From contig JADKHW010000003.1 in NCBI GenBank assembly GCA_016721565.1, forward strand, positions 101,379 to 165,378: DNA of 64,000 bases. Reading direction: 5' to 3'. Below, in pieces: positions 43,582 to 50,818 of the stretch. The notes below the pieces were generated by a model that saw only the letters and a list, made by a program, of their open reading frames with translations, was not told the origin of the DNA and did no database searches. The first letter of the stretch is position 1; every line of letters begins with the position of its first letter. The translations under genes and the position numbers were made by a program. Source of the DNA: a bacterium. Its GTDB lineage: Bacteria; Electryoneota; RPQS01.

Positions 43582-44952
43582 CTAAACTTCTTCCAATCGC
43601 GCAGTAAAGTGCCTTAAGACGGGTGCTTCGTAGGTCAAGCGCATGCCCTTGATGGCATGACGCGATTTGTGCAGTTCAACAATTGACTCGGCAACGTAGG
43701 TCATATGTGCAGTCGTATAAACGCGGCGCGGAATCGCAAGACGCACAAGCTCAAGATGCGGACCCACATGCTCGCCTGTCGCAGGGTCCTTGTGACCGAA
43801 CATCAACGATCCAATTTCAACACCGCGAATACCAGCTTCGCGATAGAGCGCGCTCGTCAAAGCAACGCCGGGGAATTGCTCAGCCGGAATATGATCGCAG
43901 AATGCTTTGGCATCAATGAACACGGCGTGTCCACCGACGGGCCGCACAATCGAAATTCCCGCATCCAAGAGCATTTCACCGAGATAGCGAACCTGCGCCG
44001 TGCGGTATTGCAAATACTCCTGCTCCATTCCCTCATAAAGACCGATGGCAACCGCCTCAAGGTCGCGCCCTGCCAGTCCGCCATATGTCGGAAAACCTTC
44101 AATCAGAATGAGCTTCTGTTGCAGCTTGCGCGCGAGTTCAACATCGTTCATTGCGATGAAACCACCGATATTGACCAACGCATCTTTCTTCGCGGACATC
44201 CAGCAGCCGTCGGCATAGCTGAACAACTCGCGCGCGATTTCAATAATCGATTTGCCTTTGTAGCCCGGCTCAAGTTCGTGAATGAACCAACAGTTTTCGG
44301 CAAAGCGCGCGCAGTCAATAAAGAATGGCACGCCGTATTGCTTGCAGAGCTTCGACGCGCCACGAATATTCTCCATCGAAACGGGCTGGCCGCCGGTGGA
44401 ATTATTCGTGACCGTCATCACCACCATGGGTACATTGTCACGGTCGGCTTTCAGCTTGGCTTCAAGCTTCGCCAAGTCCATGTTGCCTTTCCACAGCGAC
44501 CCAAGTTGCGGATCCATCGATTCTTTGACTGGCAAGTCAAGGGCTTCGGCGTGATTCATCTCGACATTCGCGCGCGTCGTGTCAAAATGCGTATTGGCGA
44601 TTATTGTCTTGCCTTCAGAGCAAATTGTCGAGAAAAGCAAGTTCTCGGCAACGCGGCCTTGATGCGTCGGAATCACACTGGGGAATCCGGTTACATCACG
44701 CACGGCCGATTCGAATTTGAAGAAACTCTTTGATCCCGCATAACTCTCGTCACCGATCATTAATCCGGCCCATTGGTGATCGCTCATCGCACCCGTGCCG
44801 CTGTCAGTTAGCAGGTCAACGTAGATGGCATCGGCGGGAATTAGAAATACATTTAGTCCGGCACGCTGCAAGAGTTCAACGCGTTCGTCGCGCGTCGTGC
44901 GGCGGATTTTTTCAACAACTTTAATACGAAAGGGTTCGGCTGGGAAGCGCAT
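43582..44952 (-). CDS. tnaA: Tryptophanase (tryptophan indole-lyase)
   Basis: A PLP enzyme that splits L-tryptophan to indole, pyruvate and ammonia. The 456 residues show the beta-eliminating lyase fold with TDSGTGAMSDHQWAG, PTHQGRVAEN, TNNSTGGQPVSM, FIDCARFAEN, the PLP lysine (about 256) in MSAKKDALVNIGGF, TYGGLAGRDLEAVA and RPVGGHAVFIDA. The segment RGVEIGSLMFG is tryptophanase-like; tyrosine phenol-lyase has an Arg-containing MERG there, so tryptophanase is preferred. No TnaC leader or TnaB permease is adjacent; the gene sits 23 bases after a glycosyltransferase gene. Confidence 0.9.
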   Translation of the reverse strand: MRFPAEPFRIKVVEKIRRTTRDERVELLQRAGLNVFLIPADAIYVDLLTDSGTGAMSDHQWAGLMIGDESYAGSKSFFKFESAVRDVTGFPSVIPTHQGRVAENLLFSTICSEGKTIIANTHFDTTRANVEMNHAEALDLPVKESMDPQLGSLWKGNMDLAKLEAKLKADRDNVPMVVMTVTNNSTGGQPVSMENIRGASKLCKQYGVPFFIDCARFAENCWFIHELEPGYKGKSIIEIARELFSYADGCWMSAKKDALVNIGGFIAMNDVELARKLQQKLILIEGFPTYGGLAGRDLEAVAIGLYEGMEQEYLQYRTAQVRYLGEMLLDAGISIVRPVGGHAVFIDAKAFCDHIPAEQFPGVALTSALYREAGIRGVEIGSLMFGHKDPATGEHVGPHLELVRLAIPRRVYTTAHMTYVAESIVELHKSRHAIKGMRLTYEAPVLRHFTARLEEV

Positions 44953-44975
44953 AAGTAGTATGATGTTTCGTGATG

Positions 44976-46475
44976 CTAATTGGCTCGAGTGTAAACAGCA
45001 ACTTGCTCAACCACTGCGGCTGGACGATAGTTCGCTTTTATGTAATCGGCCAAAGGAGGATAATTTGTAATCGGGTATCTTGCAAACGAATATTCATAAT
45101 ATTCGTCGGCGGAAAGGTCGAAGATAACGGCGGGGCGATTTCGAGTAAGATCGTCTAACAGCATCTGCATTGCATCAGGGCGCGCATACGGTCGCGGACT
45201 TGTGGAAAACGGAGAATAACCCGTCACATATTCGCAAAGATAGTCACGCGCCGCAGGGAGTCGCTTGGAATAAAAGTAGATTTGCGGACAGTACCCCCAT
45301 ACATAAATGCGCTGGCTAGGAGTACTATGTTGCATGGCAAATTCCTCCAGCTCTATTTCAAGCCCGTTCAGGTCAAGCGATTCCATCGAAATTCCGCGCG
45401 GCGGCGCCGAAGTATCCCAATAGCGCCAGAACGGAAAATGCAGCAAGGCAATGATTGCTCCAACGGCTAAGAAGGCACCGGTCAAGCGATTCAATAACGC
45501 GGAGACTTGTTTCAACTGCCAGATAGCAATTGCACCCACCAGAGCAAATGCCGGGAATGCTTGAATGTAATAGTGCTCAAAGAAGCGCGAGCCAGATGCA
45601 ACAGCCAGCGCCGCACACAATGTCAATACCAGAACTGGAAAGTTGCGCCATTTGATCGCAAAGCCAATTCCGATTGCCGTGAGCGTGAATGGTACAAACG
45701 CTTGCAGGAAAACCGATCTCGTTGAGTACCGCGCCGCCTCAAAGAACCCAAAGAGTCCCGTATCGCCTGCATAGAGCATCGGAAAGCGCACCCACGAATC
45801 ATAAGCCCAACTCAGTCCCCCATGTGCCGTATAGATAATAGTCAACAACACCCACGGCACAGCGATTCCAATCCCAAGCCGTACATATTCGCCACGATCT
45901 GCCGGACGAAATAAGAACCACATCGGCAATAGAAAGATTGCGAAGCTCTGCCGGAACATGACAGCAAAACCAAACAGAACTCCGGCAAGAATTATTCTTC
46001 GAGGTGTTCGTTCACCTGTAACAAACAAGAACGACAACATAACCAATACAATGCCCGGCAACTCGACGTTCAGCCCCTGAAAATCACGCGGTACTCCGAA
46101 ACTATTGGCTAGCAAGAAGAAACTCAGCGCAGACATCCAGAGCGGAATCTCAGGAAACAACCGCTCAGTGAGTTTCATCGTCAACGCAAGCAAAAGTAGC
46201 CAAAGAACAAATCCGACAACCTGCAATGCGAAAACTGATTCTCCAGCAAAAGCGAAAATGGCTTTGTAGAAAAAGACAATCCCGGGCGGCTTTGTCGATC
46301 CAACAAGATCAAGTCCCGGAAGCATGTGATGGCTAAGCGCTTGTGCCGCGACTGCATACTCCGCTTCGTCAACATTGTAAAAGACCGAATCAAACAACGT
46401 CCAGCGACAAAGTAAGAAGCCGAATGCAAAAACAGCCCAGACGGACCAAAATGCAAAGCGCCCGTGCGGGCGCAT
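44976..46475 (-). CDS. Membrane glycosyltransferase, ArnT/PMT (GT39) type
   Basis: A polytopic inner-membrane protein of 499 residues with about 11-12 hydrophobic segments. The first external loop carries YNVDEAEYAVAAQ, the acidic DE motif of the PMT_2 family, and a later GSRFFEHYYIQAFPAF fits the same family. Such enzymes transfer sugars from polyprenyl-phosphate donors to lipids or proteins on the periplasmic face; donor and acceptor are unknown. The ATG at 46475 overlaps the preceding stop as TAATG; a longer frame inside the upstream gene is rejected. Confidence 0.85.
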   Translation of the reverse strand: MRPHGRFAFWSVWAVFAFGFLLCRWTLFDSVFYNVDEAEYAVAAQALSHHMLPGLDLVGSTKPPGIVFFYKAIFAFAGESVFALQVVGFVLWLLLLALTMKLTERLFPEIPLWMSALSFFLLANSFGVPRDFQGLNVELPGIVLVMLSFLFVTGERTPRRIILAGVLFGFAVMFRQSFAIFLLPMWFLFRPADRGEYVRLGIGIAVPWVLLTIIYTAHGGLSWAYDSWVRFPMLYAGDTGLFGFFEAARYSTRSVFLQAFVPFTLTAIGIGFAIKWRNFPVLVLTLCAALAVASGSRFFEHYYIQAFPAFALVGAIAIWQLKQVSALLNRLTGAFLAVGAIIALLHFPFWRYWDTSAPPRGISMESLDLNGLEIELEEFAMQHSTPSQRIYVWGYCPQIYFYSKRLPAARDYLCEYVTGYSPFSTSPRPYARPDAMQMLLDDLTRNRPAVIFDLSADEYYEYSFARYPITNYPPLADYIKANYRPAAVVEQVAVYTRAN

Positions 46476-47149
46476 TACTCTATCCAACGACGGAAAATTT
46501 CGAGTGCTTGTTCCCAGCCATGTCGTAATGCGAGTGCCCACAATGTGTTTGTCGGCACAATTTCTTCAAGTCCTTCAAGCCTCGCCAGCGACGGTGCGAG
46601 GTGTCTATCTACATCACCATACAACATTGCTCGCAAATTATTCCGACTGGCAAGCAGAGTCGCCGAGCGCAACCTGAGCATCTCCTGCTCAGCGTGCGCA
46701 AGCGATTCAACCTGCTGCAAGTCAGTTGTAGAAAACGCAACCCAGTTTGCGCGGGTCTTCGCAACGGCCTTTATGATTTGCGGTTCGGGCTCAATCAGGA
46801 CCGCGATCTCCTGATGAGTACCAGAGAGTCGCTGTTTCAAATCCGCAATCGAATCAAACTGCTTAACAACTCGGCCATCATCAGAAATCAAAAACCTGTC
46901 AGGCGCGGAACCAAGCGAGTTCAAATTGTCGAGCTGATGCAGCGACGCATGCACGCATAATAGCGGTAAACCCGCTCGGTCAAAGCGCGCCAGACTTTCA
47001 CGATTGGCATTTTCAGATGGAACACCCACCATAAGCCCATCCGCTCCCGCGCGGGAACACGCATAAGCAATGTCGAGATCGTCCATTCCGGGAACAACGG
47101 CCGCGACCTTCGGAAACAACTCGAGTGAAACAAGAACGCGCGGTTTCAC
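46475..47149 (-). CDS. Divergent PdxJ-like TIM-barrel protein
   Basis: A 224-residue protein that resembles pyridoxine 5'-phosphate synthase in overall pattern: LDIAYACSRAGADGLMVGVP, EIAVLIEPEPQIIKAVAKTR, the ageing TIM-barrel strands, and LYGDVDRHLAPSLARLEGLE then IVPTNTLWALALRHGWEQAL, aligning with the PdxJ tail GHDLNYxNVxPLAxIPxIEELNIGH. The PdxJ catalytic His in GHDLNY reads YGDVDR and the N-terminal NIDHVATLR reads LELFPKVAA, so PNP synthase activity is doubtful. It overlaps coaD by four bases. Function unknown. Confidence 0.6.
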   Translation of the reverse strand: MKPRVLVSLELFPKVAAVVPGMDDLDIAYACSRAGADGLMVGVPSENANRESLARFDRAGLPLLCVHASLHQLDNLNSLGSAPDRFLISDDGRVVKQFDSIADLKQRLSGTHQEIAVLIEPEPQIIKAVAKTRANWVAFSTTDLQQVESLAHAEQEMLRLRSATLLASRNNLRAMLYGDVDRHLAPSLARLEGLEEIVPTNTLWALALRHGWEQALEIFRRWIE

Positions 47150-47634
47150 GCGCGGTTAGCTCCGTATTTTTGCTTCAGCGCGTCAGCCACATGCGGCGGC
47201 ACAAAACTCTCGACCGACCCCCCAAGACGCGCGACTTCACGCACGATAGAACTGTTCAAATAGGTGTAATGCTCGCCGGGCATCAAGAAAACCGTCGAAA
47301 TTTTCGGTGCAAGCACTCTATTGGCCAACGCAATCTGGAATTCGTAATCAAAATCCGACACCGCGCGCAATCCACGAATAATTGCCGTCGCGCTCTTGCT
47401 GCGCGCAAAATCCACCAGCAACCCACTGCAAGTATCAACGGAAACATTGGAAAGGTGGGTGATAGACTTTTCGATTAGCCCTTTGCGCTCTTCTGTGGAA
47501 AACAGTGGTGACTTCTGTGAGTGGATTGCAAGAGTGACGATGACGTTTGAAAAGAGATCTGCGGCGCGCTCAATGACATCGAGATGGCCGTATGTGATCG
47601 GATCGAAGGTGCCGGGATAGATCGCAGTTTTCAT
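47146..47634 (-). CDS. coaD: CoaD, phosphopantetheine adenylyltransferase
   Basis: Penultimate step of coenzyme A synthesis. The 162 residues contain the nucleotidyltransferase motifs YPGTFDPITYGHLDVIERA (T/HxGH) and the C-terminal SSIVREVARLGG (ISSTxxR-like), with IIRGLRAVSDFDYEFQ between. It overlaps the RsbW-like gene by ATGA and the PdxJ-like gene by four bases, so it is embedded in the signalling operon. Confidence 0.95.
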   Translation of the reverse strand: MKTAIYPGTFDPITYGHLDVIERAADLFSNVIVTLAIHSQKSPLFSTEERKGLIEKSITHLSNVSVDTCSGLLVDFARSKSATAIIRGLRAVSDFDYEFQIALANRVLAPKISTVFLMPGEHYTYLNSSIVREVARLGGSVESFVPPHVADALKQKYGANRA

Positions 47635-48059
47635 GCGCTGTGGTTTAGCCGTTTGAAGATCTCGATCAACATCCCGTCTTCAAGACGAGTGCATTGTACG
47701 TCATCCATCATCGCGCGAACGATGAGTATGCCGCGACCGTGATCTTCATAAATATTTTCAGGCGAAGTGGGATCGGGGATTGTATTGGTTTCAAATCCGG
47801 GCCCGAAATCACGAACAGAAACGCGCAAACCGTCTTCCCCGCCCTCAATCTGAATTTTGACGGGAATTTCAGCGTGTTCTTTGTGCGCATGAACAATGGC
47901 ATTCATGACGAGTTCTGTGACGCAGATGCCTATATCGGCAAGCGCGTCCGCTTGAAATCCCAGCGAAGTTGCAAAGGACTCCACGAACTCGTCAACCTTT
48001 TCGATTTGGTCAACCGAGGAGGGAATGTTCAGCGTTTCAGTGCGGATCGGTTGCATCAT
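47631..48059 (-). CDS. RsbW/SpoIIAB-like anti-sigma serine kinase (GHKL ATPase)
   Basis: A 142-residue HATPase_c-type protein. The N-box reads DIGICVTELVMNAIVHAH, the G1 box RDFGPGF and the G2 region DHGRGILIVRAMMDDVQ, as in anti-sigma kinases that phosphorylate STAS antagonists. It is coupled to the SpoIIE-type phosphatase (23-base overlap) and to two STAS genes upstream, completing a partner-switching set. No sigma factor gene is nearby, so its target lies elsewhere or is not a sigma factor. Confidence 0.88.
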   Translation of the reverse strand: MMQPIRTETLNIPSSVDQIEKVDEFVESFATSLGFQADALADIGICVTELVMNAIVHAHKEHAEIPVKIQIEGGEDGLRVSVRDFGPGFETNTIPDPTSPENIYEDHGRGILIVRAMMDDVQCTRLEDGMLIEIFKRLNHSA

Positions 48060-49572
48060 ATTTCACCACAGATAAGGTGAGATCATCCATAGTCGAATCC
48101 GGAGCATTGAACGATTGTACTTCATGGCTAATGCGCCGGGCCAGTTCATTCGCAGATAGATTTCGATGGCGCTCCGCGAGTTCGATAAGACGATCCAGAC
48201 CAAATTCCTGATCATGTTCGTCGCGCGCCTCGGTTACGCCGTCGGTATAGAGTAAGAAAATATCATTGGGCATTAGCTCGATTTGAGCCTCTTCGTACTT
48301 TGCATCAGGAAGTACTCCCAAGATCGGGCCACCGACCTCTAACAAGTGCGGAACTTCACCTTTGCGCAAAACGACCGGAGGATTGTGCCCAGCGTTTGCA
48401 TAAGTCAACACGTTGAACTTGCGGTTCAGCACTCCGTAAAACCCGGTTACAAAACTATCCGGCGGGTTTGTCTCAACAAGAAACTCGTTGACACGTTCAA
48501 GAATCGTTTTGATGGCATAGTGTGCCCGCGATTCAATGCGAATACACGCTCGGAAGTTCGCCATCAACAGCGCAGCGGCCACGCCGTGTCCGGCCACGTC
48601 GCTCATGATAATTCCCAAATCGTCATCAGTGATGCGGACAAAATCGTAATAATCACCACCAACTTCACTCGAAGGGAAATTCATACCACCCAAATCGTAC
48701 GGCGCAAATTGCGGCATGACTTTGGGCAAAAAACTCGTGTGAATTCTACGTGCCAGAGCAAGCTCTTCAGCAATTCTCTGAGTATGCTGGCGTTCACGGT
48801 CGGCCCGCGCGCGCTCGAGTGCGACACCCGCATGACTGGCAAACGTCATCAGCGTGCGCAAATCACGCTCGCTGAAGGCGTCAACTTTGTCGGATTCGAG
48901 GTTAAACGCTCCGATCAGTTCATCGCGAACAAAGATCGGGACAGCCAATTCCGAACGCGTCGTCGGTCGGACCTCAACATAGCGCAGATCACTTTTGACA
49001 TCGGGAACATAAAGCGGCTTGCCCGAGAACACAACGGTGGCAACAATGCCCTCGCCATGCTTGACGCCTTCCTGAAATTTGGTATAGACTCTGCGGCGCT
49101 GTGCTCCACCGTATCCGGCAAGCATATCGACTTCGATCTGCTGCATCTCTTTGTTAAAGACAAAAATTCCGGCAGCGTCAAACTCCACGACCTGCCGGAG
49201 TGATTCCAGAATTGCCCGCAAAACATCGCGGATTTCCGCAGCGCTGGAGAGCCTACGGCTAACTTCCTGCAGAATCGCGTTTTCCTGCCGCTCACGTTCA
49301 AACTCAGCCTTCAATTTGAAGTTCTGCTCGGCAGATCCGACCAGTTCAAGCAATGACTTCAGCGATGCAAGGCGCTTTGTGTCGAGCTTTGCGCTCTTAT
49401 CGTCGCGCAAGAACTCCTGTACCTTACGCTCCAGCTCTTCTAATGCCGCCAGCGAACGCGAGGCCTCAAGCCCCGCGTCTTTCTTGCCGGGCAAAAGTTG
49501 ATCTGGTACGACGGGTTCAACCAACTCAGTTGAAGCTCTTAGCTGCGTTCTCAACGCTATCGTGGCTGTCAA
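48037..49572 (-). CDS. GAF-domain SpoIIE/RsbU-type PP2C serine phosphatase
   Basis: A 511-residue cytoplasmic signalling phosphatase. A helical N-terminus (to about 125) precedes a GAF domain (about 125-260: FDAAGIFVFNKE, ELAVPIFVRDELIGAFNLES) and the SpoIIE PP2C domain with metal-binding GGDYYDFV, SDVAGHGVAAALLMA, YANAGHNPPVVLR, LLYTDGVTEARDE and DDLTLSVV. It should dephosphorylate the neighbouring STAS proteins in response to a GAF-sensed signal. The start is uncertain: the codon at 49572 is TTG, other TTG codons follow (49554, 49524), and none has a clear ribosome-binding site. Confidence 0.9.
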   Translation of the reverse strand: MTATIALRTQLRASTELVEPVVPDQLLPGKKDAGLEASRSLAALEELERKVQEFLRDDKSAKLDTKRLASLKSLLELVGSAEQNFKLKAEFERERQENAILQEVSRRLSSAAEIRDVLRAILESLRQVVEFDAAGIFVFNKEMQQIEVDMLAGYGGAQRRRVYTKFQEGVKHGEGIVATVVFSGKPLYVPDVKSDLRYVEVRPTTRSELAVPIFVRDELIGAFNLESDKVDAFSERDLRTLMTFASHAGVALERARADRERQHTQRIAEELALARRIHTSFLPKVMPQFAPYDLGGMNFPSSEVGGDYYDFVRITDDDLGIIMSDVAGHGVAAALLMANFRACIRIESRAHYAIKTILERVNEFLVETNPPDSFVTGFYGVLNRKFNVLTYANAGHNPPVVLRKGEVPHLLEVGGPILGVLPDAKYEEAQIELMPNDIFLLYTDGVTEARDEHDQEFGLDRLIELAERHRNLSANELARRISHEVQSFNAPDSTMDDLTLSVVKYDATDPH

Positions 49573-49864
49573 ACACGGAATTCAACTTCGTGATGACGAG
49601 CAACGATTGAATCTTATCAGTGGTGCGCGCGAGCTTCATTTCGCTGCCGGCGTTCTTGAGGGTCGTGTAAGCAGAAACGAGCAGTCCGATACCAGAGCTG
49701 TTCATCCATTCCACGCCGCCCAAGTCAATCACAACTTTCTTAAGGTTGTTGGCGACGGCATGCTTCATTGCATCGTGGAATTGTGCAGATTCGGGACCGC
49801 CCATAATCTTGCCCGACATCTCAACGAGATAAATGCCGTTAGTTTCAGTGGTCTTCAACTTCAT
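49526..49864 (-). CDS. STAS-domain anti-sigma factor antagonist (SpoIIAA/RsbV-like) 1
   Basis: A 112-residue single STAS domain. The phosphorylation loop reads VEWMNSSGIGLLVSAY, keeping the Ser pair of SpoIIAA/RsbV (DSSG there, NSSG here). It would bind the RsbW-like kinase when dephosphorylated. It overlaps the SpoIIE-type gene by up to 47 bases and is a close paralogue of the gene at 49927 (shared MGGP, FHD, VEW-N-S, GLLVSAYTTLK). Confidence 0.9.
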   Translation of the reverse strand: MKLKTTETNGIYLVEMSGKIMGGPESAQFHDAMKHAVANNLKKVVIDLGGVEWMNSSGIGLLVSAYTTLKNAGSEMKLARTTDKIQSLLVITKLNSVFDSHDSVENAAKSFN

Positions 49865-49926
49865 TGCCCAGTGGCTCCTTCGGGGTTCAGTTATATGAAA
49901 AGAAAAAAGAATCTATAAACTTGAGC

Positions 49927-50274
49927 TTAAGCCGGACGGCTCAGCCCTTGCAGCACCGACGGAACGTCGGAACCGAATGTAAAAACAGAATCAAAGCGGG
50001 TCATACGAAACACGGTCAGAACTTTGGGAGTACAGCCGACCAAGATAAGTTGTCCGCCGCGACTTTTGAGAGTCGTATAAGCTGAGACCAGCAAGCCGAC
50101 GCCCCAACTGTTCAGCCATTCAACTCCGTGTAAGTCAACAACCACACTGCGGCCCCCGTTTTCGACGGCATGTTTGACTTCATCATGAAAGCCGCTTGAA
50201 TCCGGGCCGCCCATCAATTTGCCGGTCAGTTCCATGACGAACACGTCTTTGTCCCAAAATGAACGCATTTGCAT
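49927..50274 (-). CDS. STAS-domain anti-sigma factor antagonist 2 (altered phospho-loop)
   Basis: A 115-residue STAS paralogue of its neighbour. The loop reads VEWLNSWGVGLLVSAY: the second residue of the Ser pair is Trp. This could change phosphorylation by the kinase or fix partner binding. It lies 38 bases after the XRE gene and 62 before the first STAS gene. A tandem of unequal STAS proteins suggests two inputs or outputs for one kinase. Confidence 0.88.
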   Translation of the reverse strand: MQMRSFWDKDVFVMELTGKLMGGPDSSGFHDEVKHAVENGGRSVVVDLHGVEWLNSWGVGLLVSAYTTLKSRGGQLILVGCTPKVLTVFRMTRFDSVFTFGSDVPSVLQGLSRPA

Positions 50275-50311
50275 TGTAATTGCCTGTCTTCAGTAACGTT
50301 TGGGAAAACGA

Positions 50312-50743
50312 TTAAAAACGCGTACGGCGCAAATCAAGCAATGCGTCGACGAAGAATCGCTTGGTGGGATCGTGATCGGCATGCAATTGAATGCTCTTCA
50401 GAATCTCTATCTCTTCGTTCGTAGGGTTCATCAGCAACATCTGCTCGTTATCCGCCAGCAGGTCTTGAAGCCCTTTGTAGAGATAGCCGTGCTTGGGAGA
50501 AATGCTCAAATACTTGAACACCTCAGGGCTTAGCAACAGCTCTTCAACTCGGAGATTCAATCCTCCCGCGACCTTTTCCAGAAACTCGATAGTCGGCGAA
50601 GAGCGCCCATTTTCAACCAAGGACAAATAGGAACGATTGACATGCACAGCCTTGGAGAGCTGATCTTGCGACATGTCGGCGGCCTTGCGGGCATCGTGCA
50701 AGCGCTGGCCGACGTTTAGGGGGAATGCTTTGTTTTGGCTCAT
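50312..50743 (-). CDS. XRE-family HTH transcriptional regulator
   Basis: A 143-residue DNA-binding protein. The Cro/CI helix-turn-helix spans about residues 11-65: GQRLHDARKAADMSQDQLSK, HVNRSYLSLVENGRSSPTIE, LEKVAGGLNLRVEELL. The C-terminal 75 residues are acidic and unfamiliar. It heads the minus-strand array with STAS, SpoIIE, kinase and coaD genes. The predicted promoter places the transcription start at the A of the ATG, so the mRNA is probably leaderless. An inverted repeat over the -35 box suggests autoregulation. Confidence 0.9.
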   Translation of the reverse strand: MSQNKAFPLNVGQRLHDARKAADMSQDQLSKAVHVNRSYLSLVENGRSSPTIEFLEKVAGGLNLRVEELLLSPEVFKYLSISPKHGYLYKGLQDLLADNEQMLLMNPTNEEIEILKSIQLHADHDPTKRFFVDALLDLRRTRF

Positions 50744-50749
50744 AGCTTA

Positions 50750-50778
50750 AAGATACGGAGGGCTTGTTAAATTGTCAA
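50750..50778 (-). promoter_or_regulatory. Promoter of the XRE-STAS operon, predicted leaderless start
   Basis: On the minus strand a perfect -35 TTGACA (50778-50773) and -10 TATCTT (50755-50750) are 17 bases apart. Only six bases (TAAGCT) separate the -10 box from the ATG at 50743, so the start site should coincide with the start codon. Confidence 0.72.
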
Positions 50779-50782
50779 CAAG
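50763..50782. promoter_or_regulatory. Inverted repeat CTTGTT-8-AACAAG, candidate XRE operator
   Basis: Perfect 6-base half-sites CTTGTT and AACAAG are separated by eight bases and enclose the -35 box of the XRE promoter. Dimeric XRE proteins bind sites of this form, so negative autoregulation is a reasonable inference. Confidence 0.5.
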
Positions 50783-50818
50783 ACCAAAAAGGCCTTCTTA
50801 CTGCGTCGCACATACCGT

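Noticed and set aside
43705..44733. Plus-strand open frame of 342 codons
   Set aside because: Antisense of tryptophanase; a byproduct of codon bias.
43582..44952. Tyrosine phenol-lyase instead of tryptophanase
   Set aside because: The segment VEIGS matches tryptophanase; tyrosine phenol-lyase has an Arg-containing MERG there.
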